Positions 1 through 8,855 of a stretch of DNA of 64,000 nucleotides are shown here, one piece after another. The position numbers and the translations under genes were made by a program. Location of the stretch: NCBI GenBank assembly GCA_009841255.1, contig VXMD01000032.1, positions 305,923 through 369,922 on the forward strand, given 5' to 3'. Source of the DNA: Candidatus Poribacteria bacterium (GTDB taxonomy: Bacteria; Poribacteria; WGA-4E; WGA-3G). Each line of letters starts with the position of its first letter. Position 1 is the stretch's first letter. The notes under the pieces are model-generated. The model searched no databases, had not been told where the DNA came from, and worked only from the letters and a program-made list of their open reading frames with translations.

Positions 1-1
1 A

Positions 2-274
2 GAGAGGCTTCAGGCATCGGTTGATATTGATGCGACTGTGAAGTCGCAGCAACTGACACAACTCACCCCTGATGTGCAAGCACCTGAGATTGATACTGAA
101 GTCGTTCAGGACGCCCGAAAAAATGGAACTCCAATTGAGATTACCCTCCGCGAGGGAGAGATCTTTCGCGGCATTATAGACTGGATCAGCCCTTATGAAA
201 TTAAGCTTATTTTAGGGAACGGCGCAAAGGTTGTTATCTTTAGGCATGCTGTGTACAATCTCGTCATAAATTAG
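2..274 (+). CDS. Hfq/Sm-like RNA-binding protein, probably 5'-truncated by the window edge
   Basis: The C-terminal ~55 residues read as an Hfq-type Sm fold. A conserved 'NGTPIEITLREGE' strand region (Sm1-like) is followed by 'VVIFRHAVYNLVI', the Sm2 signature that in Hfq is usually Y-K-H-A. Hfq binds poly-A/U-rich RNA and helps sRNA-mRNA pairing in the cytoplasm. A GTG at 38 would give 78 residues, near the usual Hfq size, but it has no Shine-Dalgarno sequence. The frame stays open to base 2, so the protein may continue upstream as an Sm domain behind an acidic, proline-containing linker. The fold call is fairly firm; orthology to Hfq and the true start are not. The YkgJ-family gene follows after 8 bp, so the two are probably co-transcribed. 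Confidence 0.7.
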   Translation, partial: ERLQASVDIDATVKSQQLTQLTPDVQAPEIDTEVVQDARKNGTPIEITLREGEIFRGIIDWISPYEIKLILGNGAKVVIFRHAVYNLVIN

Positions 275-282
275 GCAGTCTC

Positions 283-852
283 ATGAAAGCATATTACGAA
301 CTCCTCAATGAGATTCAGCGCGATGTCGAACGACTGCGTGAAGAATCGGGCGGTGTGCCGTGTCCATCTCACTGCTTTTCCTGTTGCCAAAACACCGCAA
401 CCATGGCAATCAGTGAGGTCGAGGCTCGCGATCTAAAGGTCGGATTGGAGGCACTTCCCGTTGAAATTCGCTCACATATTCGCAGGAAAGCTGAACAGAG
501 CATCAGAAAACTCAAGGCGCACGGCTATGACGCTGAAAACATAATGCCGGATGCTGGTATGGAAGCCATTGGCGTCCTCAAAGGTACGCCTGAAGGCGAA
601 TGTCCTATGCTCATCGGTGGGGTCTGTAGTGTTTACGAACACCGTCCCGTCATCTGCCGTGTCTGGGGGTATCCGATTCATAGCGGCAATGAATTAGCCT
701 GTTGTCACAAAACCTTCATCGGAAAACGTCGTCGCTTCCGTCCACTCAGTTACGATCGCTACTGGAAAGCATGTCAGCAGCTTAGCACGGAACTCGGAGC
801 CACCCGGAAGACCCCAAACTGTTATCTCGTCTTACGATTGCTATCAGTATAA
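283..852 (+). CDS. YkgJ-family cysteine-cluster protein
   Basis: The 189-residue protein has the YkgJ/UPF0153 pattern: an N-terminal C-x3-C-x2-CC cluster ('CPSHCFSCC', residues ~27-35) and a distal 'GECPMLIGGVCSVYEHRP' block followed by 'ICRVWGYP'. These cysteines are thought to bind a zinc or Fe-S centre; the family's biochemical role is unsettled. It starts 8 bp after the Hfq-like gene and is followed by a strong hairpin terminator, so it probably ends a short operon. No membrane segment or signal peptide is visible. Family confidence is high; specific function is unknown. Confidence 0.85.
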   Translation: MKAYYELLNEIQRDVERLREESGGVPCPSHCFSCCQNTATMAISEVEARDLKVGLEALPVEIRSHIRRKAEQSIRKLKAHGYDAENIMPDAGMEAIGVLKGTPEGECPMLIGGVCSVYEHRPVICRVWGYPIHSGNELACCHKTFIGKRRRFRPLSYDRYWKACQQLSTELGATRKTPNCYLVLRLLSV

Positions 853-882
853 CGCAAAATTTAACTTTCAGATTGCTCTGGT

Positions 883-911
883 GGGTGAGGTCTTAACCTC
901 GCCCCTTTTTT
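883..911 (+). terminator. Intrinsic terminator after the YkgJ-family gene
   Basis: A GC-rich stem (GGGTGAGGT pairing with AACCTCGCCC, one G-U pair) with a short loop is followed by seven T residues. It lies 30 bp past the stop codon of the plus-strand gene. Confidence 0.8.
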
Positions 912-938
912 TAAATCACAACACGTCGGAAATAAAGC

Positions 939-1256
939 CTAAGTTTCAGGTGTGCTTTCACTCAACTCTCGCAGAAATTGGAACGTATAAATTCCGGTCC
1001 GGTGTCCGTCGTTCCATATCAATCTCACGGCGTAGCGTCCGACACGCTGAATGTCCACAAGAGATAGGTTTTCAAAAAAATCGTCAGAGGGGAGGATGTG
1101 AAAAGGATTTTTGCCCGATCGCGTGGCATCGCAACGCGCACACGGACATTTTTGTCGAAGGCGGCGGTAGGATAGTTCGCTATGATGTGAATCTTTCCAT
1201 CGGATTTCCAGACTTGTCCCGCCTCTTTCAATCCGCGTCGGTTGGAATTTCTGCAT
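939..1256 (-). CDS. DUF971 (GBBH-like N-terminal domain) protein
   Basis: This is a compact 105-residue protein of the DUF971/PF06155 type, the domain also found at the N-terminus of gamma-butyrobetaine hydroxylases. Recognisable elements are 'LEIRWKDSHHSELSYRRLRQKCPCARC' (given here as separate blocks LEIRW, SELSYRRLR and CPCARC) and a C-terminal 'VGRYAVRLIWNDGH' strand with 'GIYTFQFLREL'. CPCARC matches the cysteine cluster of the family. The ATG at 1256 was preferred to the upstream start at 1331, because that extension (25 residues) runs through the ferredoxin terminator hairpin and has no family similarity. Proposed roles in Fe-S or carnitine metabolism are unproven. It lies downstream of the ferredoxin gene on the same strand, separated by a terminator. 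Confidence 0.8.
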   Translation of the reverse strand: MQKFQPTRIERGGTSLEIRWKDSHHSELSYRRLRQKCPCARCDATRSGKNPFHILPSDDFFENLSLVDIQRVGRYAVRLIWNDGHRTGIYTFQFLRELSESTPET

Positions 1257-1286
1257 GATAACTTCCCAAACCAGATGCTTTCCGTT

Positions 1287-1346
1287 AAAAAAAACGGCCG
1301 CTGATTGTGCGACCGAAATCAGTCTTGTCAATCAGCAACCGTTTAA
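1287..1346 (-). terminator. Intrinsic terminator after the ferredoxin gene
   Basis: Read on the minus strand, AAACGGTTGCTGATT pairs with AATCAGCGGCCGTTT (12 of 14 central positions) across a ~22-nt loop and runs into eight T residues. It lies between the ferredoxin stop (1381) and the DUF971 start (1256). Confidence 0.7.
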
Positions 1347-1380
1347 TGCGTTGCAATTGAAGGATTATTCCGACTATCCG

Positions 1381-1638
1381 CTATTCAAAGTACTCCGCAT
1401 TGATATCAATGAACTCTTCCCATTCTTCGGGAACATCTTCCTCCATAAAGATGGCTTCGACGGGGCATTCGGGTTCACATACACCACAATCGATGCACTC
1501 TTCCGGGTCAATGTAAAGCTGATTGGTTTCCTCAAACTCGTCAGCATCCGGTAGGGGATGAATGCAATCCACTGGACATACATCAACGCATGCACTGTCC
1601 TTAACGTCGATACACGGTTCACAAATCACATACGTCAT
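1381..1638 (-). CDS. fdxA: FdxA-type ferredoxin (3Fe-4S/4Fe-4S)
   Basis: The 85-residue protein begins 'MTYVICEPCIDVKDSACVD', which closely matches the seven-iron ferredoxins of the Mycobacterium/Azotobacter FdxA group. Cluster ligands are visible in 'CIDVKDSACVDVCPVDC' and the second motif 'CIDCGVCEPECP'. It also carries the acidic FdxA tail ending 'INAEYFE'. It is a soluble electron carrier with one 3Fe-4S and one 4Fe-4S cluster. The ATG at 1638 is chosen because AAAGGAG lies 8 bp upstream; the longer frame to 1704 lacks family similarity. It is monocistronic, with its own terminator. Its redox partner cannot be told from context. Confidence 0.9.
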   Translation of the reverse strand: MTYVICEPCIDVKDSACVDVCPVDCIHPLPDADEFEETNQLYIDPEECIDCGVCEPECPVEAIFMEEDVPEEWEEFIDINAEYFE

Positions 1639-1891
1639 ATCAGAAAACTCCTTTCGGCTTGATTTACAATAAGAGCCTCCATAGCACACGCGGGGTAACT
1701 CCACTTAACGGACGAGGTTAGTCCCTATTTGATGAAGGCGTTACAAAAATATCGTCGTATGTGGCATTTTGTATATTGTCTGCTGAGTTGCGATCAGGAC
1801 ACTTTAATAATACCATAAACAATTTGTTTTGTCAAGTTATATATCTAAGCGACTTTAAGGCGCGGTGTGCAACGTCTTTATTATCTCTTCA

Positions 1892-1973
1892 ACCCCGTAG
1901 CTGTGCTATCCCTGTAGAAATGCCGTCCTCCTCAAGGAACCAAACCCCGTACGGGTAACATCTCTGTAGAAAA
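1892..1973. repeat. Two R4 modules (ACCCC-GTA-GGGGT family) upstream of recJ
   Basis: Two degenerate copies (1892-1920 and 1944-1973) share the shape ACCCCGTAnnnGT..ATnyCTGTAGAAA. The second ends 2 bp before the -35 box of the recJ promoter. The rest of the 1705-2085 gap holds only AT-rich sequence and this promoter. Confidence 0.6.
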
Positions 1974-1975
1974 AA

Positions 1976-2004
1976 TTGACAATCCCAAATTTTTGTGGTA
2001 ATAT
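1976..2004 (+). promoter_or_regulatory. Sigma-70-type promoter of recJ
   Basis: TTGACA (1976-1981) and TAATAT (1999-2004) are separated by exactly 17 bp, about 80 bp upstream of the recJ start. Confidence 0.7.
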
Positions 2005-2085
2005 ATCCATAAATAAAAAAGTGCCGCTTGCAATCCACTGTATTACAAGTGCAGGTTTCCTCCCCCCAACAACAGCAGGTACCTC

Positions 2086-4662
2086 ATGAAAAAACCTCCT
2101 CGCAAAAAGTGGCGATTCAAAAATTCAGATTTTGGTAGCAGTCTAACATTGGCATCCGAAATAGGGGTTTCTCCGTTTGCCGCACAACTGCTCATCAATC
2201 GAGGCATAAAAACAGCTGCTGAAGCACAATCCTATCTTTACCCAACGCTTGATGAACTGCACTCTCCCTTTAAATTAGCAGGTATGGACAAAGCCGTAGA
2301 ACGGATACATAAGGCGATCTCGCGCCGCGAGAAAATCTGTATCTATGGCGATTATGATGTCGATGGCACGACCGCAACCGCATTACTACTCAACACTTTC
2401 CGACAGATAGATGTCCCCGTCGACTACTATATCCCGAATCGGTTTGGAGATGGTTACGGGTTAAGCGAAGATACCGTAGAAAAGATCCACGAAAAAAACA
2501 GAGCGAAGTTACTCATTACCGTAGACTGTGGGATTACTTCGGTGAAAGAGGTCGCCTTGGCGAATCAACTCGGTATGGATGTTATTGTAACAGACCATCA
2601 CCAGCCCGAGGCGGAACAACCCCCCGCATACGCCCTGATCTCACCGAAGGTCCCGGGAAATGAATATCCCTATACCGAACTCGCCGGGGTCGGTTTAGCT
2701 TTCAAATTGGCACAGGGGTTAATAGACGACACAGCGTTTCTGGAGTCACTCCTTGATCTGGTGGCATTGGGGACCGTCGCAGACATCGCATCCCTGACTG
2801 GAGAGAATCGCACTTTGAGCCGCTTGGGTTTAGCAGAACTTGACAAACGCGAACGCCCCGGGGTTCATGCCTTGTGCGAAGCCGCGGGCCATAAAATTGA
2901 TACACCAATTGACGGACAAGCCATCTCTTTTAAATTGGCACCCCGTATCAATGCCGCCGGGCGCATGGATACCGCAAGCAAAGTGGTTAAACTCCTCACT
3001 ACCGATTCCGAGGATGTCGCAACGCGGATCGCTGCTCAACTCAATGACGCAAATCAGAAGCGACAAGAACTCGGAAAGCAAATTCAAGACCAAGCACTGG
3101 AGATTATCGAAAAAGAGATAGATGAGGATACCGTCGGAATTGTTGTCGCTAGTGACAAGTGGGACGAAAAGGCACAAGGGGTGGTCGGTATCGTTGCCGC
3201 CCGGCTGAAGGAAACCTTCTATAAACCTGCCGTCGTCCTCGCAATTGATGATGATGAAGCGACTGGATCCGGACGGTGTATCGACGGAATGAACCTCGCT
3301 GATTCTTTTGTTGCCTGTACCGAACTGCTCATGAAACACGGTGGACACGCAGCAGCAGCAGGGTTAACCCTCAAAACCAAAAATATTCCCAAATTCAGGG
3401 AAGCTTTCAACGCATATGCTTGTGAGCATCTCACAGAGGACGCATTACAACCGAAACTCGACCTTGAGTTTGAAACGCGTCTCCCACTTTTGACGTTAGA
3501 GGCACTAAAGGAACTCGAACAATTTGAGCCCTTCGGAAAGGATAATCCAGCCCCCTATTTCGGGACGCGACGCGTCAAGGTTAATGGTGTCCCTACACAA
3601 ATGGGAAAAGAGAAAAACCATCTGCGAATGTTTGTAAGCGATGGCACCGTGAAACGACGCGCGATTGACTGGGGCGCAGGCGACAAACTCATTACCTTCC
3701 GACGACCCAATATGTCGCTTAATATCGCCTTTTCACCCCAAATCAATGAGTGGCAAGGCACCCGTTCCGTACAACTTATTCTCGAAGATTGGGAAGTCCA
3801 CGCCGAAGGCAGAGATACGAACTGGAATGTATTTCCGAAACTCAGTGATGAATCCTCCGTAAAACTCGTCGACAAACGGAACGTTAATAAAAAGAATTAC
3901 CTTTTAAACTTGCTTGCGCGAGAACAATCTTGTATAATTTATGTACGAGACGAAGAGATGTTGGATCTTCTACTGACAAAACTTTTACCGGAGAGCATTG
4001 AAGGCATCGCGCGGCATACTGAAGCGACATCAGCCGCAGAGGAAACCGCGTTACTGAAAGAATTGGAAACCGGTGAACTCCGGACAATCGCCTCAAGTAG
4101 TACTTTTTCAGGTCTCGGAGCGTTCCCTTTTGTTGAACACGTCGTTTTCTGTCATCTCGCCCCGAGCCAAGATCTCTTTTTCAGACGGTGTGCACCCGCT
4201 TTTGCAACTGACACGACCTCCTATCTGCATCTCATCTACAACCAGACAGATGAAACAGAGATGCACAACTGGATTTCTGAAAAATATCCCGCGGGAGATG
4301 AATTGCGGCGACTCTACGGAAGCATACGCGCCGTTATACAATCCAATGGCACAGACGGGTACCCGGAGGCAAAAATACTCTCGGATGGAGTGGGGTCCCT
4401 ATCAACCGTTCAAACGGGACTCACCATCTTTGAAGAATTGCAGTTCATTGAACGCCATGGGCAATCCGATAGCAGATTTGTAAAACTCCTATCGGGGCAG
4501 AAGAGTGACCTGTCCCGTTCACCAACCTATCTCAAGGGTGAATGGATTAAGCAGACGAGTCCCTCTTTTATAGAGTTTCAATTAAAGGAAAACATCGAAT
4601 CTATGTGGGAGCGTATCGCACATGAGTGTCAAATCTTTAATGAACCAAATTCAAGCATATAA
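2086..4662 (+). CDS. recJ: Single-stranded-DNA-specific exonuclease RecJ
   Basis: RecJ degrades ssDNA 5'-3' in recombination and mismatch/base-excision repair. The 858-residue product has the DHH phosphoesterase motifs in order: DYDVDG (~89-94), GYGLS, 'TVDCGITS' (~145), and the DHH motif 'TDHHQ' (~169). A DHHA1 domain carries 'GGHAAAAGL' (~419), followed by the OB-fold region with 'FEPFGKDNPAP'. The N-terminal 'KKWRF' start also fits the family. At 858 residues it is longer than E. coli RecJ (~577); the extra ~250 C-terminal residues resemble the extension of Firmicute-type RecJ. The last 41 bp overlap the rel gene, so the two are translationally linked. Confidence 0.95.
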   Translation: MKKPPRKKWRFKNSDFGSSLTLASEIGVSPFAAQLLINRGIKTAAEAQSYLYPTLDELHSPFKLAGMDKAVERIHKAISRREKICIYGDYDVDGTTATALLLNTFRQIDVPVDYYIPNRFGDGYGLSEDTVEKIHEKNRAKLLITVDCGITSVKEVALANQLGMDVIVTDHHQPEAEQPPAYALISPKVPGNEYPYTELAGVGLAFKLAQGLIDDTAFLESLLDLVALGTVADIASLTGENRTLSRLGLAELDKRERPGVHALCEAAGHKIDTPIDGQAISFKLAPRINAAGRMDTASKVVKLLTTDSEDVATRIAAQLNDANQKRQELGKQIQDQALEIIEKEIDEDTVGIVVASDKWDEKAQGVVGIVAARLKETFYKPAVVLAIDDDEATGSGRCIDGMNLADSFVACTELLMKHGGHAAAAGLTLKTKNIPKFREAFNAYACEHLTEDALQPKLDLEFETRLPLLTLEALKELEQFEPFGKDNPAPYFGTRRVKVNGVPTQMGKEKNHLRMFVSDGTVKRRAIDWGAGDKLITFRRPNMSLNIAFSPQINEWQGTRSVQLILEDWEVHAEGRDTNWNVFPKLSDESSVKLVDKRNVNKKNYLLNLLAREQSCIIYVRDEEMLDLLLTKLLPESIEGIARHTEATSAAEETALLKELETGELRTIASSSTFSGLGAFPFVEHVVFCHLAPSQDLFFRRCAPAFATDTTSYLHLIYNQTDETEMHNWISEKYPAGDELRRLYGSIRAVIQSNGTDGYPEAKILSDGVGSLSTVQTGLTIFEELQFIERHGQSDSRFVKLLSGQKSDLSRSPTYLKGEWIKQTSPSFIEFQLKENIESMWERIAHECQIFNEPNSSI

Positions 4663-6829
4663 TCCCGATGCAGAGGTTGAACTGCTGGAGCGGTGCTACC
4701 GTTTTTCCCAAGAGGCGCATGAGGGGCAACAGCGGAAATCCGGGGAACCCTATTTTACGCATTGCCTCAAAACTGCTGAGATACTCGCTGAGCTCCGACT
4801 CGATACGCACACGATCTGTGCCGGACTCATGCACGATGTCCTCGAAGATACGGACATCACGCGGGAAGAGATGCAGGTCCGGTTCGGTGCCAATATCGCC
4901 AATCTCGTCGAAGGGGTCACAAAGATAGGGCAGTATAAACTCGGTATCGCTTCCCAAGTCCCAGCTGATAAAAGCACTGTTGAACAGCGCGTGCATCGGA
5001 AACGCCAAGCCGAAACTTACCGGAAACTCCTCTTAGCCACTGCCGAAGACATGCGGGTCATCCTCATTAAACTCGCAGATCGACTCCATAACATGGAAAC
5101 GCTGGAGTTCCTCTCAAGTGAGAAATGCCAACGCGTTGCCAAAGAAACATTGGAAATTTATGCCCCGATCGCACATCGATTGGGGCTTTGGCGTATCATG
5201 GGCAGACTTGAAGACTTGGCATTTAAGCATCTCTATCCCATCGAATACCGAAAAATTGCCGAACTTCTGAACCAGAAACTCACTGAGCGAGAGGCATACT
5301 GCGAGAAGATGGTTAAGCAGATTCGCGAAGAACTCGAAAAACGGAATGTGTTCGCTGACGTCCACGGTCGAACCAAGCACATCTATAGTATCCATCAGAA
5401 GATGCAACAGAAGAAGACACCCTTCAGTGAAATCCAAGACTTAATCGGTCTGCGAATCCTCGTCAAAACCGAAGCAGATTGCTACATTGCACTCGGCGCA
5501 CTCCATAACAAATGGAATTACCATCCCGATCGACTTCGAGATTGGATCGGGCAGCCGAAGAAAAACGGGTATCAGTCACTCCACACCACGATTCTTGATA
5601 ATGGCAGACCCATTGAAATCCAGATTCGCACCTATCAGATGCACAAGATTGCGGAAGATGGCATTGCAGCGCATTGGAGCTACAAGGAAGGATTACCCAG
5701 GAGCCAACAGGGACGTTCCATTTTCGCGAGTTATAAGCAGATACTTGAGGATATACAAGAGGCACAAGATAGCCCGCATCACTTCGTCGAATCCATGAAA
5801 CTGGAACTCTTCCAAGATGAGGTTTATGTTTTCTCGCCGAAAGGCGATCTGTTTAAGCTACCTGCTGGGGCGACGGCGATCGACTTCGCCTATAAAATTC
5901 ATACGGATGTTGGGCACACATGTGTCGGCGCGGTGGTTAACGGGGCTGTGGCACCGATCCGACGTGTGCTTGAGAACGGGGATCAGGTCAATATTCGGAC
6001 ACAGCCGAATGGACGACCAAGCCGGAGCTGGTTGTCGTATGTGAAAACTGCCACGGCACGGACTAAAATCAATCAATGGTTTCGGGAAAAAGATAGGGCT
6101 GAGGCATTGGAGTTGGGCAAGAAATTTCTCGCCGCGGAGTTACGGGTTTCTTATCTTAATTCGCGGGATTATCTCAATTCCCCGAAACTGCTTGATATTG
6201 CGAAGCAACTCAAACTCAAAAATCTTGAGGAACTTTTCGTACGGATTGGGAATGGGGATGAATCCGCAACGCAGGTCGTTAATTTACTGAAACCTGAGGT
6301 GCCGAAACCGGAGACCAAATCTTCCGAGGATACGAACCAACGGCGAAAACCCGAATCACTGCCGGCTGTCCAACTTGAAAACGACATAGACTTAGGGATG
6401 ACACGGATTATGAAGTGCTGTAACCCGATCCCGGGGGACCAAGTCGTCGGTTATCTCACACGTGGACGCGGTGTATCTGTCCACAGATCCGGGTGTATCC
6501 GTATCCTTGACGAACCGGAACGACTCCTAACCGTCAAGTGGAACGAAAAACTAACCTCTGAAAACGGGAACCACCCACCGGCCGTTTATCCCGTTAAAAT
6601 TCTCGTTGAGTGCAATGATCGACCCGGGATGCTCGGTGAAATCACAACCGCTATCGCACAATACAAAGTGAATATCCGCTCCGGAAAATTCGAACCTTCC
6701 GCTATCCACCATGACGCCGAAGCCTCCGATAACCTGACGATAGACGTGACAGGTGCTGAGCAACTTGAGGCTGTCCTGCAAGCGATTCGCGGATTAAAAG
6801 GCGTACAGCGTGTCACCCGTGAATCCTAA
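4622..6829 (+). CDS. rel: Bifunctional (p)ppGpp synthetase/hydrolase (Rel/SpoT)
   Basis: The 735-residue product has the full long-RSH architecture. The HD hydrolase domain contains HDVLEDT (~71) and 'KLADRLHNMETL'; the synthetase domain contains 'EIQDLIGLRILV', 'KKNGYQSLH' and 'EIQIRT'. A TGS domain starts at 'DEVYVFSPKGD' (~399), a conserved 'KCCNPIPGD' zinc/CC region lies at ~598, and a C-terminal ACT domain at ~657-735. Both active sites look intact, so it should make and degrade the stringent-response alarmone. The ATG at 4622 overlaps recJ by 41 bp and is preceded by GGGAG. recJ-rel linkage is known in several phyla. Confidence 0.95.
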   Translation: MSVKSLMNQIQAYNPDAEVELLERCYRFSQEAHEGQQRKSGEPYFTHCLKTAEILAELRLDTHTICAGLMHDVLEDTDITREEMQVRFGANIANLVEGVTKIGQYKLGIASQVPADKSTVEQRVHRKRQAETYRKLLLATAEDMRVILIKLADRLHNMETLEFLSSEKCQRVAKETLEIYAPIAHRLGLWRIMGRLEDLAFKHLYPIEYRKIAELLNQKLTEREAYCEKMVKQIREELEKRNVFADVHGRTKHIYSIHQKMQQKKTPFSEIQDLIGLRILVKTEADCYIALGALHNKWNYHPDRLRDWIGQPKKNGYQSLHTTILDNGRPIEIQIRTYQMHKIAEDGIAAHWSYKEGLPRSQQGRSIFASYKQILEDIQEAQDSPHHFVESMKLELFQDEVYVFSPKGDLFKLPAGATAIDFAYKIHTDVGHTCVGAVVNGAVAPIRRVLENGDQVNIRTQPNGRPSRSWLSYVKTATARTKINQWFREKDRAEALELGKKFLAAELRVSYLNSRDYLNSPKLLDIAKQLKLKNLEELFVRIGNGDESATQVVNLLKPEVPKPETKSSEDTNQRRKPESLPAVQLENDIDLGMTRIMKCCNPIPGDQVVGYLTRGRGVSVHRSGCIRILDEPERLLTVKWNEKLTSENGNHPPAVYPVKILVECNDRPGMLGEITTAIAQYKVNIRSGKFEPSAIHHDAEASDNLTIDVTGAEQLEAVLQAIRGLKGVQRVTRES

Positions 6830-6873
6830 ACGCAGTCCCTCGGTAAGACTGATCTTCAAACCACGCTTCTCTT

Positions 6874-7086
6874 CTATACCGGTGCGGGCATCCCTGAAAT
6901 AACTTTGTTGACTTTTCCGCTTCGTAAACATTGCGTGCAAACGCGAATCCGTCTCGGTCCCTCCGCCGTTTGAACCCGGACTCGTTGCAGATTCGGCAAC
7001 CAACGCCGTTTTGTATGCCGCCGTGATTTACTAATCTGGTTGCCTGCCATTGGACGCTTGCTACAGATAGTACAGACTCGTGACAT
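6874..7086 (-). CDS. rpmB: 50S ribosomal protein bL28
   Basis: The 70-residue basic protein has the L28 pattern: 'MSRVCTICSKRPMAGN' at the start, the 'SKSRRHTKRRWLPNLQ' core and a second Cys pair region 'IRVCTQCLRSGKV'. The two CxxC motifs mark a zinc-binding (C+) form of bL28. Shine-Dalgarno GGAAGGAG lies 8-9 bp upstream of the ATG, and a well-spaced promoter lies at 7141-7169. It is monocistronic and convergent with rel. Confidence 0.93.
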   Translation of the reverse strand: MSRVCTICSKRPMAGNQISKSRRHTKRRWLPNLQRVRVQTAEGPRRIRVCTQCLRSGKVNKVISGMPAPV

Positions 7087-7140
7087 TATGTCTATCTCCT
7101 TCCTGCTTTTCTCTAAAGTGTTGGTAAAACCTAAACATTA

Positions 7141-7169
7141 ATGATACCACAATTGCAGCGGAAATGCAA
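7141..7169 (-). promoter_or_regulatory. Sigma-70-type promoter of rpmB
   Basis: On the minus strand TTGCAT and TATCAT are separated by 17 bp, ending 54 bp upstream of the bL28 start. Confidence 0.6.
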
Positions 7170-7349
7170 ATTTCTTTATCGCAATGGGTAGGAGGGGAAA
7201 CACCGAAACAAAACACTCCGATTCCCGATGACTGATGGCTATTTTGCCGACAATCGATAACCGAATACCAGAGAAAAATAAATATGATTTTTTTCAGTAA
7301 GCCTGCTATACTATACTAACTTACTACTAACGAATTCTGCACGTTCTTC

Positions 7350-7379
7350 ACCCCGTAGAGGTGATATTGCTTCGCAGTG
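7350..7379. repeat. R4 module upstream of the GT4 gene
   Basis: A diverged copy of the ACCCCGTAGGGGT-type module ends 12 bp before the glycosyltransferase ATG. The rest of the 7087-7391 gap holds the rpmB promoter and AT-rich sequence with a possible TATACT -10 near 7309. Confidence 0.5.
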
Positions 7380-7391
7380 AGAATAGAGAAC

Positions 7392-8681
7392 ATGAAAGTC
7401 GCTTATATCACCGCAGGCGCCGCTGGCATGTACTGCGGCACTTGTATCCACGATAATATGGTCGCCACAGTTCTGAAAAAACAGGGACACAACGTTTCCC
7501 TGATTCCAACGTATACCCCGACCCGAACAGATGAAGCAAATGTGAGCCTGAACCGCGTCTTCTTTGGTGGGATCAACGTCTATCTTCAACAGAAACTCTC
7601 CTTTTTTAGACACACACCGTGGAGCTTAGACAAACTCCTCGACAATCCAACGCTATTGAACGGGTTGGCGCGATTCAGTAGCTCGACAGACGCCCGAGAC
7701 CTTGGGCAACTCACGGTTTCTATGCTCAGTGCCGAGCAGGGGCATCAAAGCAAAGAATTGGCGAAATTAGTCAAATGGCTCGCCGAAGAGAACAAACCAG
7801 ATATCGTCTACCTCACGAATTCCATGCTGATTGGCTTCACAAGAGAAATTAAAAAGGCGTTAGATGTACCCGTTATCTGTGCCCTTCAAGGCGAAGATAT
7901 TTTCCTGCAAGACCTTATCGAGCCGTATCGATCAGAAGCATTCGCGCTCCTTCGAGAACGCGCTATAGATCCAGACGGCTTCGTGGCACCTTGTGACTAT
8001 TACGCCCGGTTTATGGCAGATACTTACCTTCACGTCGATATTGACAAGATCGACGTCGTCCCACTCGGATTAAACACGGATGGCCACGGCTTGCCCGTCG
8101 AAAAACTGGAACCACCGCCCTTCATTGTTGGCTATTTAGCGCGAATCTGTCCTGAAAAGGGACTACACATCTTGGTAGACGCTTTCCGCTTGATAACGGA
8201 TGCCTTAGGAGCGGATAACGTTCAATTACATGTTGCGGGTTACCTCGGCAAGAAAGACGAACCCTATCTTGAGGAACTCGTGAACCGGATTCAGGCATGG
8301 AATCTGTCAGACAGCTTTGTGCACCACGGCGAAGTGACGCGCACCCAAAAGATTGAGTTCCTCAACCGTCTACACGTCTTTTCCGTCCCCACCGTTTACC
8401 GTGAATCCAAAGGACTGTCGATTATAGAGGCGCTCGCCAACGGCGTACCGGTCGTCCAACCGCGACACGGCGCGTTTCCAGAGCTGATTGCGGCGACTGA
8501 CGGTGGTATCCTCGTTGAACCCGAATCCCCTGAATCAGTAGCGGCAGGCATCCTCGAGCTCCTCAACGATACCGATCGGCGTGAACACCACGGAGAAACC
8601 GGGAAAATTAATGTACATCAGAAATTCAGCGACACAATCACTGCAGAACAACTGTTGAAAGTCTTTGAAAAGTACACCTAA
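7392..8681 (+). CDS. GT4-family glycosyltransferase
   Basis: The 429-residue product has the GT-B fold of retaining GT4 enzymes. The N-terminal Rossmann half begins 'MKVAYITAGAAGMYCGTC' and the C-terminal half has 'VGYLARICPEKGLHILVDAF', 'LHVAGY' and the donor-binding 'ESKGLSIIEALANGVPVVQP'. It would transfer a nucleotide-activated sugar to an unknown acceptor, probably for envelope glycans. ATG 7392 was chosen over the in-frame GTG at 7377 because it begins directly with the family's first beta strand. No other glycan gene is adjacent, so the pathway cannot be assigned. Confidence 0.85.
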   Translation: MKVAYITAGAAGMYCGTCIHDNMVATVLKKQGHNVSLIPTYTPTRTDEANVSLNRVFFGGINVYLQQKLSFFRHTPWSLDKLLDNPTLLNGLARFSSSTDARDLGQLTVSMLSAEQGHQSKELAKLVKWLAEENKPDIVYLTNSMLIGFTREIKKALDVPVICALQGEDIFLQDLIEPYRSEAFALLRERAIDPDGFVAPCDYYARFMADTYLHVDIDKIDVVPLGLNTDGHGLPVEKLEPPPFIVGYLARICPEKGLHILVDAFRLITDALGADNVQLHVAGYLGKKDEPYLEELVNRIQAWNLSDSFVHHGEVTRTQKIEFLNRLHVFSVPTVYRESKGLSIIEALANGVPVVQPRHGAFPELIAATDGGILVEPESPESVAAGILELLNDTDRREHHGETGKINVHQKFSDTITAEQLLKVFEKYT

Positions 8682-8685
8682 TAGC

Positions 8686-8831
8686 GGGCTTACGCAGAGA
8701 GGCGATAAATCACCTCACTACGAGCACATGTCTCTTGTAATCAAGTATTCCTCCAAAGCGACGCCCTTTCCAGTAATGGGTGGGGATCCCGGTTTGTAGT
8801 AACGCAATTTATTGCGTATCGCGTCAATCCC
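8686..8831. repeat. R1 repeat copy 1
   Basis: The copy begins GGGCTTACGCAGAGAGGCGAT and ends with the GTAGTAACGCAATTTATTGCGT hairpin (given here in parts) and GCGTCAATCC. The ends are imperfect inverted repeats. It fills most of the gap between the GT4 gene and the next membrane gene. Confidence 0.75.
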
Positions 8832-8855
8832 GATAATCTAAGAAGGAAATAGATT

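Noticed and set aside
2830-3348. 172-residue antisense frame inside recJ
   Set aside because: Fully inside conserved RecJ motifs on the other strand; no start signals.
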